Source of the DNA: Sphingosinicellaceae bacterium
GTDB lineage: Bacteria > Pseudomonadota > Alphaproteobacteria > Sphingomonadales > Sphingomonadaceae
Length of the DNA: 64,000 nucleotides
NCBI GenBank assembly: GCA_019285715.1
Contig: CP079108.1
Span: 2,991,001 to 3,055,000, forward strand
Direction of reading: 5' to 3'
Shown: in pieces, positions 47,328 to 56,523 of the stretch
How the letters are laid out: the number at the start of each line of letters is the position of its first letter
Position numbering within the stretch: the stretch's first letter is position 1
Notes under the pieces: generated by a model
Databases searched by the model: none
Seen by the model: the letters and a program-made list of their open reading frames with translations, nothing else
What the model was told of the DNA's origin: nothing
Position numbers and translations under genes: made by a program

Positions 47328-48253
47328 GCCCGCCCCTCGACCAGATCGACGAAGATGTCCTCGAGCGAGCTGCGGTGGACGTCGAGGTTGCGGTAATCGA
47401 TGCCGAGCTCGTCGAGACGGCGGACCATGGCCGCGAGGCCGCGCGCCGCCGCTTCCTCGCTGCTGATCATGTAGACCAGCGTGTCGCCTTCGTCCGCCAG
47501 CGCCACCGGCCAGCCCGACAGGCTATCTGGAAGTCTGGGCAAAGCCGCAACGAGCCGAAAGCTCGCCTCGGTCCGTCCGAGTTTCGCGAGCAGCACCCTT
47601 TTATCCTCGACCAGCACGATCTCGCCCTTGGCGATGATGCCGATGCGGTCGGCCATCTCCTCGGCTTCCTCGATGTAGTGCGTCGTCAGGATGATCGTTA
47701 CGCCCTGGTCGCGCAGACCGCCGATCAGCTTCCACATGTCGCGGCGCAACTCGACGTCGACGCCGGCGGTCGGCTCGTCGAGGAACAATATGTCAGGCTC
47801 ATGCGACAGCGCCTTGGCGATCAGGACGCGGCGCTTCATGCCGCCAGACAACGCCATGATTTTCGAATCGCGCTTGTCCCATAGCGACAGCGAGCGCAGC
47901 ACCCGTTCGATCGCGGCAGGATCGCGCGGCTTGCCGAACAGTCCACGCGAAAAGGCGACCGTGTCGCCGACCTTCTCGAACATGTCGGTCGCGAGTTCCT
48001 GCGGCACCAGTCCGATCCGCTTCCGAGCGGCCCGGGGGTCCTTGGCGATATCGATGCCATCGACTTTGATCGTCCCGGCTGTCGAGCGGACCAACCCGCA
48101 GACCGCGCCAATCAGGGTCGTCTTGCCGGCGCCGTTGGGCCCGAGCAGCGCAAAGATTTCCCCGCGCTGGATTTCGAGGTCGACCGACCTCAGCGCCTCG
48201 AAACCGCTCGCGTAGGTTTTGGTCAAGCCGGAGATGACGAGGATCGGTTCCAC
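47324..48253 (-). CDS. yadG: ABC transporter ATPase (YadG-like)
   Basis: A 309-residue nucleotide-binding subunit. Walker [11 protein letters not shown] (about residue 38), Q-loop in [10 protein letters not shown], signature [15 protein letters not shown], Walker [13 protein letters not shown] and switch His in [15 protein letters not shown] are all intact. The LSGGMKRR signature and C-terminal extension ([16 protein letters not shown]) are typical of ABC-2 exporter ATPases. Paired with the permease at 46566-47327. Confidence 0.93.
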   Translation of the reverse strand: MEPILVISGLTKTYASGFEALRSVDLEIQRGEIFALLGPNGAGKTTLIGAVCGLVRSTAGTIKVDGIDIAKDPRAARKRIGLVPQELATDMFEKVGDTVAFSRGLFGKPRDPAAIERVLRSLSLWDKRDSKIMALSGGMKRRVLIAKALSHEPDILFLDEPTAGVDVELRRDMWKLIGGLRDQGVTIILTTHYIEEAEEMADRIGIIAKGEIVLVEDKRVLLAKLGRTEASFRLVAALPRLPDSLSGWPVALADEGDTLVYMISSEEAAARGLAAMVRRLDELGIDYRNLDVHRSSLEDIFVDLVEGRA

Positions 48254-48405
48254 CGCGCCCTCATGCGGCGAACCGCGGCATCCGTCTACCGCGCGCCGGC
48301 CAAAAGTGGAGCGTTGCGAGGGCGAGAGCGAGGCAAAGTGGCGGTTGACGCAAGGCGCGGAGCAGACGAAACTTCAGGAGACAGGCATCGTGCCGGAGAA
48401 GCGGA

Positions 48406-48621
48406 ATGACGGCGACATCGTTCATCGTGCTGAGCTTTGCGGTTACTCACGGCGTCCCTATCGCACTCGCGGTCCGGGAACTGCTGCTGCTTCGAAAGCC
48501 AGGCAAGCCAGGTGGCGATGAACCACCCCCGTCGCCCGACTACCTGCCGAAGCCGCTGCCGGATTGCCTTCTGCCCCGGGCGGTCGTGAAGGTGTCGGTT
48601 CGCCACCTTGAGGACGCTTGA
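48406..48621 (+). CDS. Small membrane protein of unknown function
   Basis: A 71-residue protein with a GGAG ribosome site 8 bases upstream. One N-terminal transmembrane helix (SFIVLSFAVTHGVPIALAVREL), then a proline-rich cytosolic tail (KPGGDEPPPSPDYLPKPLP) and CLLPRAVVKVSV. The single-helix/proline-tail pattern is seen in small sphingomonad proteins of unknown role. Divergent from the ABC exporter. Confidence 0.5.
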   Translation: MTATSFIVLSFAVTHGVPIALAVRELLLLRKPGKPGGDEPPPSPDYLPKPLPDCLLPRAVVKVSVRHLEDA

Positions 48622-48645
48622 CAGGTCGGCCGCGCGCTCGGTTCC

Positions 48646-48864
48646 GTGCTCTGTCTTCAAAATACGCGAGTATCATCGCCAGCGCGATGGCAAGCCTCGC
48701 AACGCAGTATCGCCGAGGCGCTGGCGCATGACCCTCAAGTTCGCATCCGCATCGCAGCAGACGGATTGGCAAGTGATCTCCAGGTGGGTGGGCGCGCCCT
48801 TTACAAAGACCTCGGTCTTCGAACGATCGCCGAGTGGCAGGAACTTGGTGCGGGTGTGACGTGA
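48646..48864 (+). CDS. Possible 72-residue protein
   Basis: Open frame with GC-rich third positions and plausible composition (SIAEALAHDPQVRIRIAADG, then ALYKDLGLRTIAEWQELGAG). No family is recognisable and no good ribosome site is seen; the N-terminal 15 residues look poor, so an internal start is possible. Low confidence. Confidence 0.25.
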   Translation: MLCLQNTRVSSPARWQASQRSIAEALAHDPQVRIRIAADGLASDLQVGGRALYKDLGLRTIAEWQELGAGVT

Positions 48865-48910
48865 CATGATTGGGCGATTGCAGCGAATACTGCACACGGC
48901 CCGGCCGCCG

Positions 48911-50365
48911 TTAGACGGTTGGGAGCCAAGCGCCATGAATGCCAGGCGGAATGCGATGCGGAAGTCGGATCGACGCGACCGGCGGTTGCTCGATCTGGCG
49001 AGCGTCGATGATCTGGAGTGTGCTTGACGCCGCATCGGCACCGATCACCAGCCCGACCAGCCAGCCATCGTCCTCCGCGGCATTAGCGCTGCGCGGTACG
49101 AACACGAATTCACCCGGCACTGCGCCTGCGCCGAAGGTGTGCGCCTGGCGGGCACCAGTCTCGAGATCGTGCTTGAACAGTGGCGCCTCGCCGACCAGCG
49201 TCGGCCCGATGTGCTTTGGCAAGCCCATTGCATAGGCAAAGCGGTAGGGTCGGCCAGTGTGCCGCTCGTCGATGCGCGGCAGTTCCTGCGGCGTGACGTC
49301 GATGATGGCGCGATCGACGATGCCGGCGGAAGGGTCGATTGTCCAGCGCTCGAAGGCGCGCGGCAACGTGTCGGGCCCGGAATTTTCGCCGTCGAACATG
49401 CTCTCATAGGCGATCACGTCGAGCACTAGCCGGCCGTCCGGCAAATCGTGCGCGTTGGCGGTGTGAAAGACGAAGCACGGATCGATGGGTAGCCAGATGA
49501 TATCGGCGGCACCGCCGGCGCGTGGCAGCAGCCCGATGCGCGCGGGATGTTTCGCATTCCAGCGGTACGGAAAGCCATGGCCGGCCATGACCGTCTTCAG
49601 CGACAGGGTCAGCGGCAGGTCGAGGATCAAGATGTACCGCGCCGTGATGGCGCAGTCGTGGATGAGCGGCCCGTGCTCGACCGGAATAACCACCGACCGC
49701 CGGACGCGTCCGTCGACGTCCACGACATTGTAGCGGATCCGTTTGGGATCGTTCGCCTCATAGCAGATCGCATGGAGTTCGCTGGTGTCCGGATCCCGGC
49801 GGGGATGCGCGGTGAACGAACCCGGAAGCGTGCCGCCGAAGTCGTCGTAGCTTTGCCCTTCGAGTTCCTCGCCGAACCGGACCGGCGTACTCCCGGCCTC
49901 GACAAGCGCAAAGGCCGCGCCACCGTGTCCCAGGATACTGGTGTTGACCGTGTCGAAGATGTGGCGCGGACCGGGCGCGGCCGCAATCTTGCGGACCTTC
50001 GCCACCTCCGTCGACCGGATCCAGCGGTTGCGATACCAGCAGGCCCGGCCATCGGCGATACGGATGCCGTGTAGCATCCCGTCGCCGGCAAAGAAGTGAT
50101 AGCTACGCGGGTCGGGGGCAACCGGGTTCGGACCGATGCGGATGTAGCGACCGTCCAGTTCGGGCGGGATGACCCCGTCGAACGCAAGGTCTGTGAGCGT
50201 CAGTTCCTCGGTCATCGGCTGGTGGATACCGGTCAGCAGTGGGTGCGGTGCGTCGAGCACGGGCAACCGCCAACGATTGAACGACGCGATGCCGGAAATG
50301 ATCGGCGAGGTCACTGCCCTGACCATACCCTCGATGAAGCCTGCGGCCGTTCCGGTCGTCGTCAT
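48911..50365 (-). CDS. Carotenoid oxygenase (CCD/RPE65 family)
   Basis: A 484-residue non-heme iron dioxygenase that cleaves a carotenoid or related polyene. The four iron-ligand histidines sit in the expected segments: FTAHPRRD, GPLIHDCAIT, CFVFHTANAHDL and PPGIHGAWLP. Family landmarks PPELDGRYIRIGPNP and YHFFAGDGMLHG are near the N-terminus. I chose ATG 50365; the open frame continues upstream but overlaps another probable gene. The start is 2 bases after the stop of the histidine-rich ORF, so it is likely in the operon led by the Nudix regulator at 53172. Substrate unknown (carotenoid, apocarotenal or stilbenoid). Confidence 0.92.
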   Translation of the reverse strand: MTTTGTAAGFIEGMVRAVTSPIISGIASFNRWRLPVLDAPHPLLTGIHQPMTEELTLTDLAFDGVIPPELDGRYIRIGPNPVAPDPRSYHFFAGDGMLHGIRIADGRACWYRNRWIRSTEVAKVRKIAAAPGPRHIFDTVNTSILGHGGAAFALVEAGSTPVRFGEELEGQSYDDFGGTLPGSFTAHPRRDPDTSELHAICYEANDPKRIRYNVVDVDGRVRRSVVIPVEHGPLIHDCAITARYILILDLPLTLSLKTVMAGHGFPYRWNAKHPARIGLLPRAGGAADIIWLPIDPCFVFHTANAHDLPDGRLVLDVIAYESMFDGENSGPDTLPRAFERWTIDPSAGIVDRAIIDVTPQELPRIDERHTGRPYRFAYAMGLPKHIGPTLVGEAPLFKHDLETGARQAHTFGAGAVPGEFVFVPRSANAAEDDGWLVGLVIGADAASSTLQIIDARQIEQPPVASIRLPHRIPPGIHGAWLPTV

Positions 50366-50367
50366 GC

Positions 50368-50566
50368 TTAAACCACGCCCATCATCGGCTGCCTTTGCAT
50401 CCGTGCCAAGGCAACCTCGCTGCAGCCCTGCGCGACAACGAACGGCACCGCCAAATGACGGCACGCGCTACGGATTTCGCCATGATCGTGGCCATTATTG
50501 TGGCCGTGATCATGGTTGTGTAGCAGCCGCTTCGATATCCGCTAAGGTCCGCGCGACGCACGGCAC
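50368..50566 (-). pseudogene. Histidine-rich small ORF, apparently frameshifted
   Basis: From a GTG at 50566 one frame reads VPCVARTLADIEAA. Dropping one base (near 50530) continues into HNHDHGHNNGHDHG, then EIRSACRHLAVPFVVAQGCS and EVALARMQRQPMMGVV, ending at TAA 50368-50370. That stop lies 2 bases before the carotenoid-oxygenase ATG, which supports an operonic gene. The His/Asp/Gly stretch should bind divalent metal, as in Ni/Zn/Co chaperones, but the rest matches nothing I recognise. A sequencing error, a real mutation or programmed shifting cannot be told apart. Confidence 0.45.
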
Positions 50567-50589
50567 GCCAGGAGTGTAGCCGGTTTCCT

Positions 50590-51480
50590 CTAGCCGACCA
50601 GCATCAACGTCCGCTCGGCAGGTGCAATCATGACCTGCCGCCCCCACTCGAACGGCAGGAAGTCGTGCTCGATGCCGTCGGCGAAAATCACGCCGCCGTC
50701 GTTCATGCGCGACGTCACGGCGATCGCGCCCCCCGTGATCTTGCCCGAACGCAACCCGGTACCGGTGGCGACGCTGGGAAAAGGTTCGCGGACGAACCAG
50801 CCAACCGCCCGCTCGGCCGGCACGAGATCGATCTGCTGACCCGTTGCCGCCATGATCGAGCGGGCCCAGCCTGTCGCACCGGTGCCCGAGGCCACGATGA
50901 GCCCGCTCGACGACTGGTCCTCCGATGTGCCGTCGATGCTGAGCCGGTAGCGCGCCGACTGGTGGCTGCGGTGTCCGACGAACACCTCGTTGAGCGAAAG
51001 CAGCCGCTCGCCGCTGTCGAGGGTGGCCGCTACCATCGTCCGCTCCTCGGTCGCGGCGTCGCCATGCAGGCTCGCAATCAGCGTCGTGCCGAGGCGGCCG
51101 GCCGGCACGCGGACGAGAACGCCGTCGTACAAATCCGGCGCGGGATTGACGCCGAGCACGGGTTGGCCGTCGAGGTATTTGGCGACGTTGGCGACCAAAC
51201 CGTCCTGACCGACCGCGACGATGATGTCCTCGGGGCCGAACAGGAAGCGGTCGAAGTCGGCGCGGCGGACGAGTGTCTGCCGCCAGTCGGGGGCAACGGC
51301 AGCCCGGGCTGCCTTCAGCGTCGCTTCGAACTGCAGATGGCGATTTTCGACGTCGGCAAGGCGCTGGCCCCGCGTGTCGAGAAAGAACCGAGCCTGCTCG
51401 CGCGTCGCGTGGCGCGCGAGCAACTGTTCATAGTCGGTTTCACGGGTGACGAACACCGCACGCGGACTGTTCGTCGTCAC
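50590..51480 (-). CDS. NAD-kinase-like protein
   Basis: A 296-residue protein of the ATP-NAD kinase / diacylglycerol-kinase fold. The nucleotide-binding GGDG motif appears as GQDG in DIIVAVGQDGLVANVAKYL (residues 91-94), followed by PVLGVNPAPD. The second landmark SGLIVASGTGATGWARSI matches the NAD-binding Gly/Thr-rich loop. The substitution in GGDG and a long N-terminal extension (EQLLARHATREQARFFLDTR) set it apart from housekeeping NAD kinase, so a different nucleotide substrate or a sensor role is possible. It overlaps the SPFH gene by 4 bases. Confidence 0.75.
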   Translation of the reverse strand: MTTNSPRAVFVTRETDYEQLLARHATREQARFFLDTRGQRLADVENRHLQFEATLKAARAAVAPDWRQTLVRRADFDRFLFGPEDIIVAVGQDGLVANVAKYLDGQPVLGVNPAPDLYDGVLVRVPAGRLGTTLIASLHGDAATEERTMVAATLDSGERLLSLNEVFVGHRSHQSARYRLSIDGTSEDQSSSGLIVASGTGATGWARSIMAATGQQIDLVPAERAVGWFVREPFPSVATGTGLRSGKITGGAIAVTSRMNDGGVIFADGIEHDFLPFEWGRQVMIAPAERTLMLVG

Positions 51481-52469
51481 CGATCACTCGCGTCCACGAG
51501 CACCGGCGGTGCCTTGCGGAACTCGCCCAGCACGCTCGCGAGCAGGTCGGGGGTGACGTTCAGATGCTCGATGGTATCGAGCTTGCCAGCCAGCTCGCGT
51601 GCCGCCAGTCCCAGCAGGACGGCGGGCGGCAGGTCGCGGTAGATGCTGATCCTCGCCCGCTCGGCTTCGGCATTGGCGCTTTCGAGAGTGCGCGTACGCT
51701 CGGCCGCGGCTGCAGCTTCGATCTGCTGCGCTTCGGCGAGACCGGTGGCACGCTCGCGTGCATTGCCGGTTTCCTCCGCGATCAACAGTTTCTCGCGCCG
51801 CGCCAGCTCGATCCGATTGCCGAGTTCGTTCTCGGCGATGGCGCGTTCCTTGTCGACGGCGAGCGCCCGGCGCTCGAACATCGCCTGGTCGGCCTTTTGC
51901 TGCAGCGCTTCGAACGTCGGCGTCTGCAGGGCGCGCTCCAGCTCACTCGACGGCGCGATGCTCGTCAGGCGCACGGCGACCACCGCGACGCCGATCTCCG
52001 CCAGCGAGGGATCGCTGGCTAGCGCCGCCTCCAGTCGCAGCCTGAGCGGATCGAGACCGGCGTCGAGCAAGGCGCGGACGGGAGCCTCGGCAAGATACTG
52101 CGAGGTCGCCTGGTTGAGCAGGCCCGCGAGCCGGGTTTCGAGGCGCTCGATCGGCTCGCCCTGATGGCGCCCGGTGAACAACCCGATGCTGAAGTCGACG
52201 CGCCCCGCCAGCTGCTCGGGATCGGCAACCCGCCATGCCAGCGTGCCCTGCACCGCGACGGTCTGGAAATCCTGGCTGCGGCCCTTCACGAACAGCGTCA
52301 TCTCGCGGTCGTCCATCGGCAGTTCGGCAATGCTCGTCGTCTCGGGGCGGAACCAGAAGACGAGCCCGCGACCGCTCTGCCGAACCCGGCCGTTGCGATA
52401 GCGAATGACATGGTTCGAGGCGTCGCTGCGGAGCTGGGCGAGAAAACCGAAGTTTTTGATATAGGCCAT
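51477..52469 (-). CDS. SPFH/Band 7 domain protein
   Basis: A 330-residue stomatin/prohibitin-like protein. No transmembrane helix precedes the SPFH domain, unlike classic stomatins; the N-terminus AYIKNFGFLAQLRSDASNHV runs straight into the domain (GRGLVFWFRPETTSIAEL, VAVQGTLAWRVADPEQL). A long coiled coil rich in Ala/Glu/Arg occupies about 190-290 (ALQQKADQAMFERRALAVDK, ARERATGLAEAQQIEAAAAA). Such proteins build ring oligomers that scaffold membrane microdomains or partner enzymes. It starts 1 base after the Nudix gene stop and overlaps the NAD-kinase-like gene. Confidence 0.88.
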   Translation of the reverse strand: MAYIKNFGFLAQLRSDASNHVIRYRNGRVRQSGRGLVFWFRPETTSIAELPMDDREMTLFVKGRSQDFQTVAVQGTLAWRVADPEQLAGRVDFSIGLFTGRHQGEPIERLETRLAGLLNQATSQYLAEAPVRALLDAGLDPLRLRLEAALASDPSLAEIGVAVVAVRLTSIAPSSELERALQTPTFEALQQKADQAMFERRALAVDKERAIAENELGNRIELARREKLLIAEETGNARERATGLAEAQQIEAAAAAERTRTLESANAEAERARISIYRDLPPAVLLGLAARELAGKLDTIEHLNVTPDLLASVLGEFRKAPPVLVDASDR

Positions 52470-52470
52470 G

Positions 52471-53172
52471 TCAGGCTCCTTTTGTCGGACGGTAGAGATA
52501 GAGTTCAGCGGGGCGGAACGAGGTGCCGGCCTCGCGCTCGCCGGTCGCCTGCAGCCAGCCCTTGTCGAGCATGCGGCGGCGAAAGGCGGGCTTGTTCAGG
52601 CGAACCCCGAGGATCGCCTCGTGGACGTCCTGGAGCTGGCGCAGGGTGAAGCGCTCGGGCAGGAGCGCGAACCCAACGGCGGAATAGTCGAGCTTGCCGC
52701 GCAGGCGCAGCATGGCCTGACCGAGAACATGATCGTCGCCATCGGCGAGCTCCAGCGGGCATTGCTCGGGGTCGTGGACTTGAACGGGGCCGCCGGTTTC
52801 GTCGGCCCATGGGACCACTACATCGGCGACCGTCAGGCCCTTGCCGCTTCTCAGCGACCGGGCGAGGCTATCGCCCGCAAGCAGCGCCAGATAGGCGATC
52901 GTGACGACGCGCGGACCGGGTGCGCGGATAACGTCCTCGAACGTGTAGAGCTGTTCGGCATAGATTTGATCGATACCCGCCTGCGCTTGCAGGATCCGCT
53001 GTGCGGCGTCGTCGAGCGCCTCGCCAGTTTGCAGGCCGTCACCAGGGAGCGAACAGACTCCGCCATTGCCATTGGTCAGAAGGACAGCGATGCCGCCGTC
53101 GACCAGGGCCAGGGCAATCAGCTTGACCCTGATCTCGACCAGAGCCGCATCCTTCGACTCCACATTGTCCAC
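52471..53172 (-). CDS. NrtR-like Nudix-domain transcription regulator
   Basis: A 233-residue protein with an N-terminal Nudix fold and a C-terminal winged helix. The Nudix box region (residues 46-67, GLQTGEALDDAAQRILQAQA) keeps the framework but has lost the catalytic REUxEE residues (it reads RILQAQ), so hydrolysis is unlikely. The C-terminal part (FTLRQLQDVHEAILGVRLNK, AFRRRMLDKGWL) is the NrtR-type DNA-binding helix. NrtR regulators sense ADP-ribose and repress NAD-synthesis genes. GTG start at 53172. It heads the operon with SPFH and NAD-kinase-like genes, fitting control of NAD-related metabolism. Confidence 0.8.
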   Translation of the reverse strand: MDNVESKDAALVEIRVKLIALALVDGGIAVLLTNGNGGVCSLPGDGLQTGEALDDAAQRILQAQAGIDQIYAEQLYTFEDVIRAPGPRVVTIAYLALLAGDSLARSLRSGKGLTVADVVVPWADETGGPVQVHDPEQCPLELADGDDHVLGQAMLRLRGKLDYSAVGFALLPERFTLRQLQDVHEAILGVRLNKPAFRRRMLDKGWLQATGEREAGTSFRPAELYLYRPTKGA

Positions 53173-53595
53173 GGCATCACCTTATACGCTCTACACGCAT
53201 TAGTTAGTCGTAGAACAAATATATGTCAATCGGGCCACGCGTAATATGCGCGGTACTAGCCATGGTCTCGAGCTGGCCGCCGTCCGTAATGCGGGCGCGC
53301 GGCAGACGAAGTGCCGATTTCGTCGGTCCGCGTTCGAGCCGGCCAAGTAGTGGATGCTCCGGCTAACACGCAGTCGGTCAGCGGACTCGCCGTCTGCGTT
53401 GGCCTCAGCGCGCTGATCGACGTGCGCAACGTCTGAATCGGCCTAGGCATGTCTCGCGGCTCGGCGATCAGTGGCTGTACTGATGTAAGCGTCGGCGTTA
53501 CCCACTCCATTGTCTCGGGAACTTCACTGACCAACGGGCACTGCGCGCTTGTGCAGTGGGTGCACCCGAAAGATTCACGCGACAGCCTCGTGCTC
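53173..53595. other. Intergenic region before the NrtR-like operon
   Basis: 53173-53230 is A/T-rich and should hold the promoter of the minus-strand operon. 53250-53595 is GC-rich with open frames on both strands but no recognisable motif or start signal; I see no supported gene in it. Confidence 0.4.
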
Positions 53596-55491
53596 TCAAT
53601 TTTGCAGTGTCGTGTCGAGTTCCCTGCTAATATCTGGAGCTGCGTTCTTCGAACCGCGGCGCCGGAGGCCGTCGCGCCAGCGAGATCTTGGCGCGCGGCG
53701 TGGTGCGAGAGCCGCCCGATAAAGGCGAACGACGAGATCGCCGGCCGCCGGCACGGTGACCTGCTCGGGTCCAAGGAATGCGAGCTCTCCCCCGGTTCTT
53801 ACGATAGCGATTGGCCAGCCGTCGTCCGCGACACGCTCTTTCTCGGCTTCAGTCCCGTTGCATGGCTCGACTACAAATGCCGCTCCTGCTTCCATGAGCT
53901 CGCCCAGTCGCTGTTGGGTCATGGTCGCCTCTATCGCAATCTTGCCGCGCCACTCGCGGGACGCCTGATGCCGGGTGCCAGCTTCGTCGGTGGCAAGCTG
54001 GTGAACCCGTTCGCGTCCAAGCTCCGGGGCGAAGCGCGTACAGACCAAGGCATTATAGGCGTCATCGGGGGTCGCGGCGAGGACCTGCTCGACATCTCGC
54101 AGATCGACAACCTCCTCGCCGATAACGGACAGCACTTCGACCCGCAGCGTCGGCAACCCGGCAAGGCGCGCTGCCTTGAGGGCGAGTGCGGAGCGGTCCA
54201 CGATAATGATGGGAATACCCAAACCCTGAAGCGTCTCGCCCAATCCGACTGTCCATCGCGACGCACCGACGATCAGGAGCCCGCCATGGCCACCCGAAGC
54301 GAGCCCGAGCCGTCGTGCCAACGGGGCGAGCGAGAGGCCGTGCAACAACACTGTCGAGGCAATGACGGCGAATACCAGCGGCAGAACGAGACGCGCGTCA
54401 GCATAGCCCGCCCGTGCCAACTGCTCGCCGGCAACCCCGGCGATTGCTGCCGCGACGACGCCACGCGGCCCGATCCAGCCGACCAGCAATCTCTCGCGCC
54501 AGCTGACCTTCGCGCCGATCGTGGCGAGCGAAATGGCCAGTGGTCGCACGATAAACAGGATCACCAGCGTCGTTGCAGCAATCGGCCAACTGAGCATCGT
54601 AACGGTCTGCCGATCGATGTTGGCGGTTAGCAGGATGAACAGTCCGGATACCAAGAACACAGTCAGTGATTCCTTGAACCGGCGAAGCTCCTGCAAGCCT
54701 GTCACCTCGATGTTGGCAAGGACGACGCCGAACAATGTGGCTCCGACCAGACCTGTTTCGGGCTGTATCGCCTCGCCGGCGGCGTAAACTGCAAGCGCGC
54801 CCGCAAGCAGGATCGGCGTCTTGAGATATTCCGGGGCGAGATCGCGGCTGAAGAGCGCGCGGATGCCGAACGGCACGACGAGGCCCAGGGCGGCGGCGAT
54901 ACCGGCACCGAGCGCCGTATGCCAGGCCAAGTGTACGATCGCCGCGCCGCCGCTCATCGTCGTCGACAACGTCAGGTAGCTCAGCACGAGCAGGGTCAGC
55001 GTCGCCCCGATCGGATCGTTGACGATTGCCTCCCACCGCAGAAATGCCGCAGCGCGCGGCTCCAGCTTGGCCTGGCGCAGCAGCGGCATGATGACGGTTG
55101 GACCGGTGACAACGAGGATTGCGCCGACGAGGACCGCCACTGGCCAGGACAAACCGCCAACCCAGTGTCCGGCAAGCGTGCCCATCAGCCAGTTCAAGGG
55201 AAGTGCAACCGCCACCAAACGCAGCACGCCCGAACCCGCGGAGCGCAGCTCCCGCAAGTTGAGGTTGAGGCCGCCTTCAAAAACGATGATCGCTACCGCC
55301 ATGCCAATCGCGGGGCGCATGACGTCGCCCAATGCTGCCGACGGACGTACGAGCCCGCCGATGGGCCCGAGTATCGCACCAATGACCAGGAGCGGGATGA
55401 TCGCCGTTACGCGAAACTTCCAGCCCAACCACTGGCCGAATACCCCAGCGACGGCCACGCCGACGACGAGCAGAAGGATCGTGTCTTCCAC
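53596..55491 (-). CDS. CPA1-family cation:proton antiporter
   Basis: About 631 residues from GTG 55491 (AGGAA upstream); the open frame extends to 55620 with unlikely sequence. Residues 1-400 form some 12 membrane helices of the Na+/H+ exchanger fold, with the ion-site Asp in LRWEAIVNDPIGATLTLL and the conserved IVFEGGLNLNLREL. WIGPRGVVAAAIA is another CPA1 mark. The C-terminal third is a cytosolic TrkA-N-like nucleotide-binding domain (LLIVGASRWTVGLGETL, IPIIIVDRSALAL) and a trailing regulatory part. It probably exports Na+ or K+ against protons. Monocistronic. Confidence 0.88.
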   Translation of the reverse strand: MEDTILLLVVGVAVAGVFGQWLGWKFRVTAIIPLLVIGAILGPIGGLVRPSAALGDVMRPAIGMAVAIIVFEGGLNLNLRELRSAGSGVLRLVAVALPLNWLMGTLAGHWVGGLSWPVAVLVGAILVVTGPTVIMPLLRQAKLEPRAAAFLRWEAIVNDPIGATLTLLVLSYLTLSTTMSGGAAIVHLAWHTALGAGIAAALGLVVPFGIRALFSRDLAPEYLKTPILLAGALAVYAAGEAIQPETGLVGATLFGVVLANIEVTGLQELRRFKESLTVFLVSGLFILLTANIDRQTVTMLSWPIAATTLVILFIVRPLAISLATIGAKVSWRERLLVGWIGPRGVVAAAIAGVAGEQLARAGYADARLVLPLVFAVIASTVLLHGLSLAPLARRLGLASGGHGGLLIVGASRWTVGLGETLQGLGIPIIIVDRSALALKAARLAGLPTLRVEVLSVIGEEVVDLRDVEQVLAATPDDAYNALVCTRFAPELGRERVHQLATDEAGTRHQASREWRGKIAIEATMTQQRLGELMEAGAAFVVEPCNGTEAEKERVADDGWPIAIVRTGGELAFLGPEQVTVPAAGDLVVRLYRAALAPRRAPRSRWRDGLRRRGSKNAAPDISRELDTTLQN

Positions 55492-55834
55492 GAGGCGTTC
55501 CTGAAAAAGTGGGTGTGTCGAAGAACGCTTACCGAATGTGGCGGGGGCCCACCGACAGACAAGAATGTCATTCGTGACCGTCGCCGGGCACGAGCCCGAT
55601 GGCATGATGAGCTCGGGCAAGGAGCGCTAGCCGTTCCCGAGACAGCGACTGCGGCTTGTCCCTGACGCTTCGAGCGCCTCGCCTTATCGGGCGTTCATTA
55701 TCAGATGCGAGAAAGGCGCTAGAAACTCATATCCGGACTCTAGGAGCGCTTCGCGGTCTCCTGACTCCGCTCGTCCATTCAGTTTCCGGACCTTCAATCG
55801 GCCTGCCGGTCTACCGGCATAGGTTGGCGGTAAG

Positions 55835-56356
55835 CTACCGCTTAATCCGCGGCATACCCATGAAATCTCGCTTGCCGAGCTTCACACCTTGCGCTCGCAG
55901 GATCGCGTACGCAGTTGTGGCATGGAAATAGAAGTTAGGCTGCGCGAACGAGAGCAGGAAATTCGCGCCCGTGAAAGGCAGTCGGCTCTCTCCAAACGCG
56001 AACTGCGTGTCGCTCTCCGCAAGTGCGTCGAAAGTCGTCCGTTCGATTGCCTCTAGACTCGCAACCGCCGTCTGCAGGACGCCATGCAAACCGGCAAAGT
56101 CGGTCGGCCACGGCGTTAGGTCGGGGGAAAAGGTTCCGGCCCGCACGCCTTCGATACCGCCGATGGAATGCACTGCGCACGACTTCACCTGATAACCGAA
56201 CGGCAACATGTCGGGCGCCAAGCGCGCATCGATCAGATCGGCCTCCGTCCGTCCATGCTCGGAGCAAAACGCTGCCGCCTTGTCGAGCAAAGCATCCACC
56301 GCCCCCAGGATCTGGAGGTTGGACGGTACCACGGCGTCATAGAGTGAAAAGGTCAT
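55835..56356 (-). CDS. DUF1993 family protein
   Basis: A 173-residue protein matching DUF1993: the opening TFSLYDAVVPSNLQILGAVD and DARLAPDMLPFGYQVK, and the end NFYFHATTAYAILRAQGVKLGK. The family is a four-helix DinB-like bundle of unknown function. ATG start at 56356. No operon partner; the diguanylate cyclase is on the other strand. Confidence 0.85.
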   Translation of the reverse strand: MTFSLYDAVVPSNLQILGAVDALLDKAAAFCSEHGRTEADLIDARLAPDMLPFGYQVKSCAVHSIGGIEGVRAGTFSPDLTPWPTDFAGLHGVLQTAVASLEAIERTTFDALAESDTQFAFGESRLPFTGANFLLSFAQPNFYFHATTAYAILRAQGVKLGKRDFMGMPRIKR

Positions 56357-56523
56357 CGTACGGCTCCAATCCGAGATCCCGCCGTATGCAGAGTCTTAAC
56401 GCCCTCGTCCACGTGGGTTCGCAACAGATTATTCAAACGGCTGCCCGCCGCATATTGATTCAGAATCGGACGTCTATTGGCGCTCAGTCGTTCCTAAAAC
56501 CGTACAACAACGGCCGCTCAAGT

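Noticed and set aside
53256-53774. 172-codon minus frame overlapping the antiporter end
   Set aside because: Overlaps the antiporter 3' end in another frame and shows no domain.
53449-54630. 393-codon plus frame over the antiporter gene
   Set aside because: Antisense to the nucleotide-binding and membrane regions of a clear antiporter.
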